Below are positions 1 to 8,480 of a DNA stretch of 64,000 bases, one piece after another. The notes beneath the pieces are model-generated. The model saw nothing but the letters and a program-made list of their open reading frames with translations. It searched no databases and was not told the origin of the DNA. Numbering within the stretch: the stretch's first letter is position 1; each line of letters starts with the position of its first letter. The stretch is from Streptomyces sp. NBC_00224 (GTDB lineage: Bacteria > Actinomycetota > Actinomycetes > Streptomycetales > Streptomycetaceae): positions 3,658,001 to 3,722,000 of the forward strand of contig NZ_CP108106.1 of assembly GCF_041435195.1 (NCBI RefSeq). Reading direction: 5' to 3'. The position numbers were made by a program, and so were the translations under genes.

Positions 1-207
1 ACCACCGTCTACCAGGTCTCCGGCATGACCTGCGGGCACTGCGAGGGCGCCGTGTCGGGTGAGATCGGCGAGATCGCCGGCGTCGGTTCGGTGAAGGCCG
101 TCGCCGCGACCGGCGAGGTGACCGTCGTCTCGGCCGCGCCGCTGGACGACGAGGCCGTCCGCGCGGCGGTCGACGAGGCCGGCTTCGAGCTGGTCGGCCG
201 GGCCTGA
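1..207 (+). CDS. copZ: Copper chaperone CopZ-type HMA protein, 5'-truncated by window edge
   Basis: A single heavy-metal-associated (HMA) domain. The visible 68 residues read in frame from base 1 and carry the metal-binding motif GMTCGHC, followed by the usual beta-alpha-beta pattern ending in DEAGFELV. The HMA family binds Cu(I) through the two cysteines and hands it to a P-type ATPase. The next gene, 78 bp downstream on the same strand, is a Cu(I)-ATPase, which supports a copZ role in cytoplasmic copper trafficking. The start codon lies outside the window, so the exact N-terminus is unknown. A hairpin with a T tract lies between this gene and copA. Confidence 0.93.
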   Translation, partial: TTVYQVSGMTCGHCEGAVSGEIGEIAGVGSVKAVAATGEVTVVSAAPLDDEAVRAAVDEAGFELVGRA

Positions 208-225
208 AAGCCCGATCTTCCTCTT

Positions 226-274
226 CCGGGCCGTACGACGAGCGCTTCCGCGCCGTACGGCCCGGTCTCTTTTT
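226..274 (+). terminator. Intrinsic terminator or attenuator between copZ and copA
   Basis: A 12-bp perfect stem (CCGGGCCGTACG at 226-237 with its complement at 254-265) is followed by a TCTCTTTTT tract. This is a canonical factor-independent terminator shape. It lies inside the presumed copZ-copA transcript, just before the copA ribosome binding site (AGGAG at 276-280), so it may lower copA expression relative to copZ. Confidence 0.75.
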
Positions 275-285
275 CAGGAGCTCAC

Positions 286-2610
286 GTGGAGAGCAACGTG
301 GAAAGCAACCTGGTCGAGCTGACCATCGGCGGCATGACCTGCGCCTCGTGCGCGGCCCGCATCGAGAAGAAGCTGAACCGGCTGGACGGGGTCGAGGCGA
401 CGGTCAACTACGCGACCGAGAAGGCGAAGGTCGCCTTCGGCGACGGCGTCGAGGTGGCGGGCCTGGTCGCGACGGTCGTCAAGATGGGGTACACCGCCGA
501 GTCACTGGCGCCTCCGGAGCCCCCACCGACCCCCGCACCCACGGTGGCCGAGCCCCTGCGGGAGACCCCGGGGGCACCCACCGAGCCCGAGGCGGACCGG
601 CGGGAGCCGATCGCCTCCCGCACCGACGCGGCGGGCGCCGCCGAGAGCCGTGCGGCGCAGGCACTCGCCGCCCTGCGACAGCGGCTGCAGGTCTCCGCCC
701 TGCTCGCCGCGCCCGTCGTCCTGCTCGCCATGGTCCCCTCGCTGCAGTTCGACAACTGGCAGTGGCTGAGCCTGACGCTCGCCGCGCCGGTCGTCGTCTG
801 GGGCGGGCTGCCCTTCCACAAGGCCGCCTGGACCAATCTGCGCCACGGCGCGGCCACCATGGACACCCTCGTCTCGGGGGGCACCCTCGCCGCGTTCCTC
901 TGGTCGCTGTGGGCGCTGTTCTTCGGCGACGCGGGGATGCCCGCCATGCGCCACGGGTTCGACGCCACCGTCGGCCGCGCGGACGGCGCCTCCACCATCT
1001 ACCTGGAAGTCGCCGCCGGGGTCGTCACCTTCATCCTGCTCGGCCGCTATCTGGAGGCCCGCTCCAAGCGCAAGGCGGGCGCGGCCCTGCGGGCGCTGCT
1101 CGAACTCGGCGCCAAGGACGTCGCCGTCCTGCGCGGCGGCGCCGAAGTGCGCGTACCCATCGGCGAGTTGCGGGTCGGGGACCGGTTCGTGGTGCGGCCC
1201 GGCGAGACGGTCGCGACCGACGGGACGGTCGTGGAGGGCGCGTCCGCCGTGGACACGTCCATGCTGACCGGCGAGTCCGTCCCCGTGGACGTGAGTGCGG
1301 GCGACGGCGTCACCGGCGCCACCGTCAACGCGGGCGGCCGTCTGGTCGTCGAGGCGACCCGGGTCGGCGCCGACACCCAGCTGGCCCGGATGGCCCGCCT
1401 GGTGGAGGACGCGCAGAACGGCAAGGCCGAGGTCCAGCGCCTCGCCGACCGCATCTCCGGCGTCTTCGTCCCCATCGTGCTGCTCATCTCGCTCGGCACG
1501 CTCGTCGGCTGGCTGCTCGCCACCGACGACATCACCGCGTCCTTCACGGCCGCCGTCGCGGTCCTGATCATCGCCTGCCCGTGCGCCCTGGGGCTCGCGA
1601 CCCCGACCGCGCTCATGGTCGGCACCGGCCGCGGCGCCCAGCTCGGCATCCTCATCAAGGGCCCCGAGGTCCTGGAGACCACCCGCCGCGTCGACACCGT
1701 TGTACTCGACAAGACGGGCACGGTCACCACGGGGCAGATGACCCTGTACGACGTGTACGCGGCGGACGGCACCGACGACAAGGAGGTGCTCCGGTACGCG
1801 GGCGCCCTGGAGCACTCCTCCGAGCACCCCATCGCCCGGGCCATCGCCCAGGGCGCCGCCGAGCGGGCCGGGGAACTGCCCGTGCCCGAGTCCTTCCTGT
1901 CCCTGCCCGGGCGCGGGGTGGAGGGCGTGGTGGAGGGACACACCGTCTTCGTGGGCCGGGGCGTCGAACTGCCCGCCGCGCTCGCGGCCGCCAAGCAGGC
2001 CGCCGAGGCCGAGGGGCGTACGGCGGTCGTGGTGGCCTGGGACGGGGCCGCCCGGGGCGTTCTGACCGTCGCCGACGCGGTGAAGGAGACCAGCGCCGAG
2101 GCGGTGTCCCTGCTGCGCGGCCTCGGACTGCGGCCGGTACTGCTGACCGGGGACAACCGAGCCGTGGCCGAGTCGGTGGCCGCCCGGGTCGGGATCGCCG
2201 CCGAGGACGTCCACGCCGAGGTGCTGCCCGAGGACAAGGTCGACGTGGTCAAGCGCCTTCAGGCCGAGGGCCGTTCGGTGGCGATGGTGGGCGACGGCGT
2301 CAACGACGCGGCCGCGCTGGCCACCGCCGATCTGGGGCTGGCGATGGGCACCGGAACGGACGCCGCGATAGAGGCGTCCGACCTGACCCTCGTACGGGGG
2401 GACTTGCGGGTTGCGGCCGACGCGATCCGGCTCTCCCGGCGGACCCTGGCGACCATCAAGGGCAACCTGTTCTGGGCCTTCGGCTACAACGTGGCCGCGG
2501 TTCCGCTCGCCGCGGCGGGCCTGCTGAACCCTATGATCGCGGGCGCGGCTATGGCGTTCTCCTCGGTCTTCGTGGTAACCAACAGCCTACGGTTGCGCTC
2601 CTTCACCTGA
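286..2610 (+). CDS. copA: Copper-exporting P1B-type ATPase
   Basis: 774-residue heavy-metal P-type ATPase that exports Cu(I) across the cytoplasmic membrane. One N-terminal HMA domain has GGMTCASC at residues 15-22. A Pro/Ala/Glu-rich linker of about 50 residues follows, then the membrane domain with the ion-site CPC motif at 431-433, the phosphorylation site DKTGT (Asp475), the nucleotide-binding HP at 514-515 and the hinge GDGVND at 669-674. Tyr-Asn in TM7 (WAFGYNV) and the MAFSS motif in TM8 match the P1B-1 Cu(I) signature rather than Zn/Cd pumps. The GTG start at 286 is preceded by AGGAG (276-280); a second in-frame GTG lies at 298. It follows copZ on the same strand. Confidence 0.96.
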   Translation: MESNVESNLVELTIGGMTCASCAARIEKKLNRLDGVEATVNYATEKAKVAFGDGVEVAGLVATVVKMGYTAESLAPPEPPPTPAPTVAEPLRETPGAPTEPEADRREPIASRTDAAGAAESRAAQALAALRQRLQVSALLAAPVVLLAMVPSLQFDNWQWLSLTLAAPVVVWGGLPFHKAAWTNLRHGAATMDTLVSGGTLAAFLWSLWALFFGDAGMPAMRHGFDATVGRADGASTIYLEVAAGVVTFILLGRYLEARSKRKAGAALRALLELGAKDVAVLRGGAEVRVPIGELRVGDRFVVRPGETVATDGTVVEGASAVDTSMLTGESVPVDVSAGDGVTGATVNAGGRLVVEATRVGADTQLARMARLVEDAQNGKAEVQRLADRISGVFVPIVLLISLGTLVGWLLATDDITASFTAAVAVLIIACPCALGLATPTALMVGTGRGAQLGILIKGPEVLETTRRVDTVVLDKTGTVTTGQMTLYDVYAADGTDDKEVLRYAGALEHSSEHPIARAIAQGAAERAGELPVPESFLSLPGRGVEGVVEGHTVFVGRGVELPAALAAAKQAAEAEGRTAVVVAWDGAARGVLTVADAVKETSAEAVSLLRGLGLRPVLLTGDNRAVAESVAARVGIAAEDVHAEVLPEDKVDVVKRLQAEGRSVAMVGDGVNDAAALATADLGLAMGTGTDAAIEASDLTLVRGDLRVAADAIRLSRRTLATIKGNLFWAFGYNVAAVPLAAAGLLNPMIAGAAMAFSSVFVVTNSLRLRSFT

Positions 2611-2691
2611 TCTCCACAAAGAGAGCTAGATCACAGAGATTATGAGGTAACCATCGGAGCGGTTCGGGAGTCTAAGTGGGCGATGCCGAGG

Positions 2692-2733
2692 ATGTCTTGG
2701 GGGACGTCCATGGAATGTCTTGGGGGACGTTCC
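2692..2733 (+). repeat. Two direct repeats of ATGTCTTGGGGGACGT
   Basis: The 16-bp string ATGTCTTGGGGGACGT occurs at 2692 and again at 2715, a 23-bp period, with TCC-type extensions. It lies 80 bp downstream of the copA stop. Tandem identical sites at about two helical turns suggest a protein binding site, but the binding factor and any promoter are unknown. Confidence 0.6.
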
Positions 2734-2860
2734 AGGCAGCGCGTTGGCCGGGGCACGTACAACGGGGAGCTTTGAGCGGCCCACCCGTTACGTACGTACC
2801 CCGGCAGACCGCCGGACTCCCGGCCGGATCCCGTGGGGGGAATCCGCACCGGGTAAATGG

Positions 2861-2923
2861 GAAGCGCCCCGGCCGCCAACCCGTGGGGGGATTGGTGGGC
2901 GGGGCGCTTCTGTATGTCTTTTT
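2861..2923 (+). terminator. Rho-independent terminator downstream of copA
   Basis: GAAGCGCCCCGGCCGCCAA (2861-2879) pairs with the segment ending GGGGCGCTTC (2892-2910) with about 16 of 19 positions matched. TGTATGTCTTTTT follows. It would end rightward transcripts from copA. Confidence 0.75.
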
Positions 2924-2924
2924 G

Positions 2925-2991
2925 GGGGCGCTACGCGCCCCTTAAGGGGCGCGGGGAACTGCGCGACCAGCCACAGCGGACCCGCAGCCGA
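2925..2991. repeat. Interspersed palindromic repeat, copy A (right half)
   Basis: A small GGGGCGC-TAC-GCGCCCC hairpin is followed by AGGGGCGCGGGGAACTGCGC, GACCAGCC and a degenerate CGCAGCCGAA. This is the right arm of the element seen complete at 16737-16882 and 38114-38259; the left GTTCGTCTGCGG arm is missing. It sits between the convergent copA and citA genes. Confidence 0.8.
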
Positions 2992-3012
2992 ATCACCGCA
3001 CCCAGCGAAGCG

Positions 3013-4311
3013 TTATCGCGCCTCAACCGGCACGAAGTCGCGCAGGACCTCGCCCGTGTAGATCTGGCGCGGGCGGCCGATGCGGGAACCCGGCTCCTTG
3101 ATCATCTCGTGCCACTGGGCGATCCAGCCCGGGAGGCGGCCCAGGGCGAACAGGACCGTGAACATCTCGGTCGGGAAGCCCATCGCGCGGTAGATCAGAC
3201 CCGTGTAGAAGTCCACGTTCGGGTACAGGTTGCGCGAGACGAAGTAGTCGTCGGAGAGCGCGTGCTCTTCCAGCTTCAGCGCGATGTCGAGCAGCTCGTC
3301 GGACTTGCCGAGGGCCGACAGGACGTCGTGCGCGGCAGCCTTGATGATCTTCGCGCGCGGGTCGAAGCTCTTGTAGACCCGGTGGCCGAAGCCCATCAGA
3401 CGGACGCCGTCCTCCTTGTTCTTCACCTTGCGGATGAAGGAGTCGACGTCGCCGCCGTTGGCCTGGATGCCTTCCAGCATCTCCAGGACCGACTGGTTGG
3501 CGCCACCGTGCAGGGGGCCCCACAGCGCCGAGATGCCCGCCGAGATCGAGGCGAACATGTTGGCCTGCGACGAGCCGACCAGGCGGACCGTCGAGGTCGA
3601 GCAGTTCTGCTCGTGGTCCGCGTGCAGGATCAGCAGCTTGTCGAGCGCCGAGACGACGACCGGGTCCAGCTCGTACTCCTGCGCCGGGACCGAGAACGTC
3701 ATCCGCAGGAAGTTCTCGACGTAGCCGAGGTCGTTGCGCGGGTAGACGAACGGGTGGCCGATCGACTTCTTGTACGCGTACGCCGCGATCGTCGGAAGCT
3801 TGGCGAGCAGGCGGATCGTCGAGAGGTGACGCTGCTTCTCGTCGAACGGGTTGTGGCTGTCCTGGTAGAAGGTGGACAGCGCGGAGACGACCGAGGAGAG
3901 CATCGCCATCGGGTGGGCGTCCCGCGGGAAGCCGTCGAAGAAGCGCTTGACGTCCTCGTGCAGCAGCGTGTGCTGGGTGATCTCGCTCTTGAACGTCGAC
4001 TGCTGGTCGACCGTCGGCAGCTCACCGTTGATGAGCAGGTACGCGACCTCCAGGAAGGTCGAGCGCTCCGCCAGCTGCTCGATCGGGTAGCCGCGGTAGC
4101 GCAGGATGCCCTGTTCGCCGTCGAGGTAGGTGACCGCGGATTTATAGGCGGCCGTATTGCCGTATCCGCTGTCCAGGGTCACGAGACCGGTCTGGGCCCG
4201 GAGCTTCCCGATGTCGAAGCCCTTGTCGCCGACGGTGCTGTCGATCACCGGGTAGGTGTACTCGCCATCGCCGAACCGCAGTACTACAGCGTTGTTAGCG
4301 TTCTCGCTCAC
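3013..4311 (-). CDS. citA: Citrate synthase
   Basis: Condenses acetyl-CoA and oxaloacetate to citrate, the entry step of the TCA cycle. The product from the chosen GTG (4309-4311) is 432 residues, normal for the hexameric type II actinobacterial enzyme. It has the typical beta-sheet N-terminus (YGDGEYTYPVIDSTVG-like), LHADHEQN and GPLHGGANQ active-site segments, MGFGHRVYK, and Arg/Phe-rich ends SRIGRPRQIYTG. The GTG is preceded by AGGGATGAC; an upstream in-frame ATG at 4368 would add residues with no family similarity. It is monocistronic and convergent with copA. Citrate synthase is needed for normal development in S. coelicolor. Two related palindromes lie in its upstream region. Confidence 0.96.
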   Translation of the reverse strand: MSENANNAVVLRFGDGEYTYPVIDSTVGDKGFDIGKLRAQTGLVTLDSGYGNTAAYKSAVTYLDGEQGILRYRGYPIEQLAERSTFLEVAYLLINGELPTVDQQSTFKSEITQHTLLHEDVKRFFDGFPRDAHPMAMLSSVVSALSTFYQDSHNPFDEKQRHLSTIRLLAKLPTIAAYAYKKSIGHPFVYPRNDLGYVENFLRMTFSVPAQEYELDPVVVSALDKLLILHADHEQNCSTSTVRLVGSSQANMFASISAGISALWGPLHGGANQSVLEMLEGIQANGGDVDSFIRKVKNKEDGVRLMGFGHRVYKSFDPRAKIIKAAAHDVLSALGKSDELLDIALKLEEHALSDDYFVSRNLYPNVDFYTGLIYRAMGFPTEMFTVLFALGRLPGWIAQWHEMIKEPGSRIGRPRQIYTGEVLRDFVPVEAR

Positions 4312-4386
4312 GTCATCCCTCACCGACGTAGTGCCTCTTCTTCGAGGTGCCCTGACTGTCTCTACCATCCCCCACTTGGCTCAGCA

Positions 4387-4435
4387 GAGTGCACTCGGGG
4401 TCGCCCGTTGGGCTTATTAGCGGCACTCAGTGCCG
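4387..4435 (-). promoter_or_regulatory. Paired palindromes upstream of citA
   Basis: Two palindromes sharing the AGTGC/GCACT half-site lie 76-125 bp upstream of the citA GTG: GAGTGCACTC (4387-4396) and CGGCACTCAGTGCCG (4421-4435). Read on the minus strand, TTGACG (4434-4439) overlaps the distal one and could be a -35 element, but no good -10 at the right spacing is visible. They are operator-like; the regulator is unknown. Confidence 0.45.
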
Positions 4436-4490
4436 TCAACCTGCTCATCCTGCCCCCTTCGCCCCGGTTCTGGAAGCCCCAGGTGATGTT

Positions 4491-6707
4491 TCACACCAAA
4501 CCGCCCCCTGACAGCCGGTGAGCGAGTGCGGTAAAGCGTCTGCCTGCGGAAACCGTACGCACTGCCTGGCCGATCGCCTTGCGGGACCCCACCAGTACGA
4601 CGAGTTTTCTGGCGCGGGTGACCGCCGTGTAGAGCAGGTTCCGCTGAAGCATCATCCAGGCGCCCGTGGTGACCGGGATCACCACCGCCGGGTATTCACT
4701 GCCCTGCGAGCGGTGGATCGTCACCGCGTACGCATGGGCCAGCTCGTCCAGTTCGTCGAAGTCGTACGGCACCTCCTCGTCCTCGTCCGTCAGCACCGTC
4801 AGGCGCTGTTCGTCCAGGTCGAGCGCGGTCACCACGCCGACGGTGCCGTTGAAGACACCGTTCTTGCCCTTCTCGTAATTGTTCCGGATCTGCGTGACCT
4901 TGTCGCCCACCCGGAACACCCGGCCGCCGAACCGCTTCTCCGGCAGATCGGGGCGGGCCGGGGTGATGGCCTGCTGGAGGAGGCCGTTGAGGTTGCCCGC
5001 GCCGGCCGGGCCTCGGTGCATCGGGGCGAGCACCTGGACGTCCCGCCGGGGGTCGAGGCCGAACTTCGCGGGGATGCGCCGCGCCGCCACGTCCACCGTG
5101 AGCCGCCCGGCGTCCTCGGTCTCCTCCTCCACGAAGTGGAAGAAGTCGCTGAGGCCCTGGGTGAGCGGCGGGACGCCGGAGTTGATGCGATGGGCGTTGG
5201 TGACCACGCCGGACTGCTGAGCCTGGCGGAAGATCCTGGTGAGGCGCACCCTCGGCACCGGCCCGCCCTCGGCGAGCAGATCGCGCAGCACCTCGCCGGC
5301 GCCGACCGAGGGCAGTTGGTCCACGTCGCCGACCATCAGCAGGTGCGCGCCCGGGGCGACCGCCTTCACCAGCTTGTTGGCGAGCAGCAGATCGAGCATC
5401 GAGGCCTCGTCGACCACCACCAGATCGGCGTCGAGCGGGCGGTCCTTGTCGTACGCCGCGTCGCCGCCCGGTCGCAGCTCCAGCAGGCGGTGCACCGTCG
5501 ACGCGTCGGCGCCGGTGAGCTCGGCGAGCCGCTTGGCGGCGCGGCCGGTGGGCGCGGCGAGCACCACCTTGGCCTTCTTGGCCCGGGCGAGCTCGACGAC
5601 GGAGCGCACGGTGAAGGACTTGCCGCAGCCGGGGCCGCCGGTGAGCACCGCGACCTTGCTGGTCAGGGCGAGCCGCACGGCGTCCTGCTGCTCGGGGGCG
5701 AGCTCGGCGCCGGTGCGCGCGGCGAGCCAGGACAGGGCCCGGTCCCAGTCCACGTCCTGGAAGCCCGGCATCCGGTCCTCGCCGGTACGCAGCAGCCGGA
5801 CGACCTGGGCGGCGAGGGAGAGCTCGGCGCGGTGGAAGGGGACCAGATAGACGGCGTTGACCCGCTCGGCACCGCCCACCGGGCCCGGGACCGGCTCGCG
5901 GACGACACCTTCCTCGGCGACCAGCTCGGCCAGGCAGTCGATCACCAGGCCCGTGTCGACCTGGAGGAGCTTCACCGAGTCCGCGATGAGCTGCTCCTCG
6001 GGCAGGAAGCAGTGGCCCTGGTCGGTGGACTGGGACAGTGCGTACTGCAAGCCGGCCTTGACGCGTTCCGGGCTGTCGTGCGGGATGCCGACGGCCTGGG
6101 CGATGCGGTCGGCGGTGAGGAAGCCGATGCCCCAGACGTCGGCGGCCAGCCGGTAGGGCTGGTTCTTCACCACGGAGATCGAGGCGTCCTCGTACTTCTT
6201 GTAGATGCGCACGGCGATGGAGGTGGAGACGCCGACCCCCTGGAGGAAGACCATCACTTCCTTGATGGCCTTCTGCTCCTCCCAGGCGGCTCCGATGAGC
6301 TTGGTGCGCTTGGGGCCGAGGCCGGGCACTTCCACGAGGCGCCCCGGCTGCTGCTCGATGACGTCGAGCGTGTCCGTGCCGAAGTGCTCCACGATGCGGT
6401 CGGCGATGCGGGGGCCGATGCCCTTGATCAGGCCCGAGCCGAGGTAGCGCCGGATGCCCTGGATGGTGGCGGGCAGCACGGTCGTGTAGTTCTCCACGGT
6501 GAACTGCTTGCCGTACTGCGGATGCGAGCCCCAGCGGCCCTCCATCCGCAGCGACTCGCCCGGCTGCGCGCCGAGCAGCGAGCCGACCACCGTGAGGAGA
6601 TCGCCACCGCCGCGCCCGGTGTCGACCCGGGCGACCGTGTAGCCGTTCTCCTCGTTGGCGTAAGTGATCCGCTCCAGGACCCCTTCGAGCACCGCGAGAT
6701 TGGACAT
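4491..6707 (-). CDS. recD2: RecD2-type ATP-dependent DNA helicase (SF1B)
   Basis: 738-residue 5'-3' DNA helicase of the RecD/TraA family, in the long form that works without RecBC. The N-terminal third has tandem helix-hairpin-helix elements (GLIKGIGPRIADRIVEHFG, VPGLGPKRTKLIG). The helicase core begins about residue 330 with Walker A GGPGCGKS at 357-364, Walker B VVVDEASM, the VGDVDQLPSVGAGEVLRD motif III, and motif VI HRSQGSEY plus LLYTAVTRARK near the C-terminus. RecD2 proteins act in replication-fork and mismatch-linked DNA repair. The ATG at 6705-6707 fits the family start. It lies 179 bp downstream of the citA translation start on the same strand but is oriented as an independent gene. 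Confidence 0.93.
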   Translation of the reverse strand: MSNLAVLEGVLERITYANEENGYTVARVDTGRGGGDLLTVVGSLLGAQPGESLRMEGRWGSHPQYGKQFTVENYTTVLPATIQGIRRYLGSGLIKGIGPRIADRIVEHFGTDTLDVIEQQPGRLVEVPGLGPKRTKLIGAAWEEQKAIKEVMVFLQGVGVSTSIAVRIYKKYEDASISVVKNQPYRLAADVWGIGFLTADRIAQAVGIPHDSPERVKAGLQYALSQSTDQGHCFLPEEQLIADSVKLLQVDTGLVIDCLAELVAEEGVVREPVPGPVGGAERVNAVYLVPFHRAELSLAAQVVRLLRTGEDRMPGFQDVDWDRALSWLAARTGAELAPEQQDAVRLALTSKVAVLTGGPGCGKSFTVRSVVELARAKKAKVVLAAPTGRAAKRLAELTGADASTVHRLLELRPGGDAAYDKDRPLDADLVVVDEASMLDLLLANKLVKAVAPGAHLLMVGDVDQLPSVGAGEVLRDLLAEGGPVPRVRLTRIFRQAQQSGVVTNAHRINSGVPPLTQGLSDFFHFVEEETEDAGRLTVDVAARRIPAKFGLDPRRDVQVLAPMHRGPAGAGNLNGLLQQAITPARPDLPEKRFGGRVFRVGDKVTQIRNNYEKGKNGVFNGTVGVVTALDLDEQRLTVLTDEDEEVPYDFDELDELAHAYAVTIHRSQGSEYPAVVIPVTTGAWMMLQRNLLYTAVTRARKLVVLVGSRKAIGQAVRTVSAGRRFTALAHRLSGGGLV

Positions 6708-6800
6708 GATCCGACGCTACCGGTGGGCTCGGACACCGCGGGATGCCTGTGGATAACTTTCCGGTGGGGGGCGGCTGTTGGACGGCCGCCGGAATTCAAG

Positions 6801-6827
6801 GGGGCCCGGTCCGTATGACCGGGCCCC
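6801..6827. other. GC-rich hairpin in recD2/DUF937 divergent region
   Basis: GGGGCCCGGTC (6801-6811) pairs perfectly with GACCGGGCCCC (6817-6827) over a 5-nt loop. It lies in the 300-bp divergent region between recD2 and the 7008 gene, so it is not positioned as a terminator for either; it may act in a leader. The rest of this region shows a single DnaA-box-like TGTGGATAA (6748-6756) and no gene. Confidence 0.5.
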
Positions 6828-7007
6828 TCGATTCCCTCCCCTGTCCCTCCCCAGTCGACATTCCCTCGGATCCCCCCGGATCCCTCCCCTGGAACGCCGA
6901 CGCAAAGTAAGACACCCGTCACGCCACAAGGGTTGTACGACTGCGGGCAGTAATTTTTCCGGAATCTCGACGTGCCGACAAAGGGGGGTGATCGTAGCGT
7001 TTCACCC

Positions 7008-7433
7008 ATGAGTGACGATTCCAGCTTCAAAAAGGATGTACTGGATGAGCTGGGGGACGACGGGCTGCAGCAGCTCGCCCAGCAGCTCGGCACGGATCCG
7101 GCCGGCGCCCAGCACGTCGTGGAGTCCGCGGCCGCCGAGCTGGCGGACGGGCTGCCCCCGGACGCGGTGGCGTCGGAGGCGGCGGCGCCCCCGCCGGACG
7201 CCCGGCCCGAGGACGCGCCCCTGCAGGGTGTGGCCACGCTCGGCGGTCTCGGGGCGGTCGGCGGCGGCCTGGCGGCCGGGGTCCTGGCGAAGGCGACGAA
7301 GCCGGTGGCCACGGCGGTCGCGAAGAAGACGGGCCTCCCGGTCGCGACGGTCACGCGGGGACTTGAGCTGCTGGTCCCGGTGGTGCTGGCGGTACTGAGC
7401 AAGCGGGGGGCGGCGGGCAAGGGGCCCAGATAG
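7008..7433 (+). CDS. Small DUF937-like protein
   Basis: 141 residues. The N-terminal half, FKKDVLDELGDDGLQQLAQQLG, resembles the DUF937 (YidB-like) helical repeat in its spacing of hydrophobic residues. A short acidic/Pro linker follows, then an Ala/Gly/Val-rich segment (VATLGGLGAVGGGLAAGVLAK) and a hydrophobic C-terminal helix LELLVPVVLAVLSKR. The function of DUF937 is unknown. The ATG at 7008 was chosen because the family resemblance begins there; AAGGGGGG lies about 20 nt upstream and an in-frame ATG at 6972 is possible. It is monocistronic and convergent with the SDR gene. Confidence 0.7.
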   Translation: MSDDSSFKKDVLDELGDDGLQQLAQQLGTDPAGAQHVVESAAAELADGLPPDAVASEAAAPPPDARPEDAPLQGVATLGGLGAVGGGLAAGVLAKATKPVATAVAKKTGLPVATVTRGLELLVPVVLAVLSKRGAAGKGPR

Positions 7434-7517
7434 CCCACCGGGACCCCACCCCGCGCCCTAGCCCACCAGGACCGCGCCCCTGGGCCCTGGCCCACCAGGG
7501 CCGTACCCCTGGGCCCC
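7432..7517. repeat. Three imperfect 28-29 bp tandem repeats
   Basis: Units start at 7432, 7460 and 7489, each beginning RGCCCACC(A/G)GG and ending GGGCCC(T/C) or CGCCCT. They begin in the stop codon of the 7008 gene and fill the 100-bp gap to the convergent SDR gene. GGGCCC motifs allow alternative hairpins, so the array may serve as a bidirectional terminator. Confidence 0.65.
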
Positions 7518-7533
7518 AGAGACCCCTACGGGG

Positions 7534-8340
7534 TCACACCCCCTTCAGATACCCCCCGTCCACCACGAAGTCCGCCCCCGTCGTGCTGCCCGACCTCGGG
7601 GACACCAGCAGGGCCACCGCGTCCGCTATCTCCTCGGGGGTCACCAGGCGGCCCGTGGAGACGTTCATCATCTGGGGGGCCAGGGTGTCCATCACCGTGT
7701 CGCGGTCCGAGCCCGCCATCGCCGCGATGACGTCCGCCGCGCCGCCCTCCTCGGTCCACCACGCCGTCCGTACCGCCCCCGGCGACACCGTGTTGAAGCG
7801 GACGCCCTGCGGGGCGTACTCCTCCGACAGGACCTTCGTGAAGTTGGTCAGGGCCGCCTTCGCCGCGCCGTACTCCGCGTTGCCGACCGCGGGCTGACGC
7901 GCCAGGCCCGTCGAGACGTTGACGACGGCGCCGCCGCCCTCGGCGAGCAGGTGCGGCAGGGCCGCGCGAACCGCCCGTACCGCCGAGAACAGGTTGAACT
8001 CGAAGATCGCGGCCCAGTCCGCCTCCGGCGCGTCCAGGAACGACGTGCGCGGCAGGCTCACGCCAGGCGGCGGGCCGCCCGCGTTGTTGACCAGGATGTC
8101 CAGGCCGCCGAACTCCTCGACGGTACGGGCCACCACGCGCGCGGGGGCCTCGGGGTCCATGAGGTCGGCCGCCACGTGGACGAGCTCGGGGCGGGCCAGC
8201 TTCTCCAGCTCCGGGCTGGTGCGGCGGGACACCGCGACCACCCGTGCGCCCTCGTCAAGGAGCGTGCGCACCACCGCGAGGCCGATGCCCTTCGAGGCAC
8301 CGGTGACAAGTGCGGAACGGCCGGAAAGTTGCAGGTCCAT
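7534..8340 (-). CDS. SDR family NAD(P)-dependent oxidoreductase
   Basis: 268-residue classical short-chain dehydrogenase. It has the cofactor motif TGASKGIG near residues 13-20, NNAG, the catalytic Ser in NVSTG and YGAAK carrying the Tyr-Lys pair. Basic residues after beta-2 (SRRTS) suggest NADP(H). Start ATG 8338-8340 is preceded by GAGGAG; longer frames upstream lack family similarity. It lies 140 bp downstream of the LacI-type regulator on the same strand and opposite a sugar catabolic operon, so a sugar or sugar-acid substrate is plausible. The specific substrate cannot be read from the sequence. Confidence 0.88.
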   Translation of the reverse strand: MDLQLSGRSALVTGASKGIGLAVVRTLLDEGARVVAVSRRTSPELEKLARPELVHVAADLMDPEAPARVVARTVEEFGGLDILVNNAGGPPPGVSLPRTSFLDAPEADWAAIFEFNLFSAVRAVRAALPHLLAEGGGAVVNVSTGLARQPAVGNAEYGAAKAALTNFTKVLSEEYAPQGVRFNTVSPGAVRTAWWTEEGGAADVIAAMAGSDRDTVMDTLAPQMMNVSTGRLVTPEEIADAVALLVSPRSGSTTGADFVVDGGYLKGV

Positions 8341-8480
8341 GGGATTGTCTCCTCGGGTGCGGCCCTCGCCCCGGACGGGCGAACCGGAGGCCGTGCACAC
8401 GATCCTGGTTCGCCGCGGCCCCGCTCGCTGGCGGGAATCCGGCACCGAGTTGGGCCCCGCCGAAGACCGGCGTACGTCCT

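Larger units (their letters stand above)
2611..3012. other. Intergenic region between copA and citA (402 bp)
   Basis: No convincing gene. It holds two copies of a 16-19 bp direct repeat (2692-2733), a long terminator hairpin (2861-2923) and a right-half copy of the interspersed palindromic repeat (2925-2991). Short open frames here (for example 2676-2945) have low-complexity products without family resemblance. Confidence 0.7.

Noticed and set aside
2676..2945. Small open frame in the copA-citA gap
   Set aside because: Product is Gly/Arg-rich without similarity, contains the direct repeats and runs through the terminator hairpin.
6748..6756. DnaA-box-like TGTGGATAA as a replication origin
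   Set aside because: A single site only; no box cluster, no dnaA, dnaN or AT-rich element nearby.
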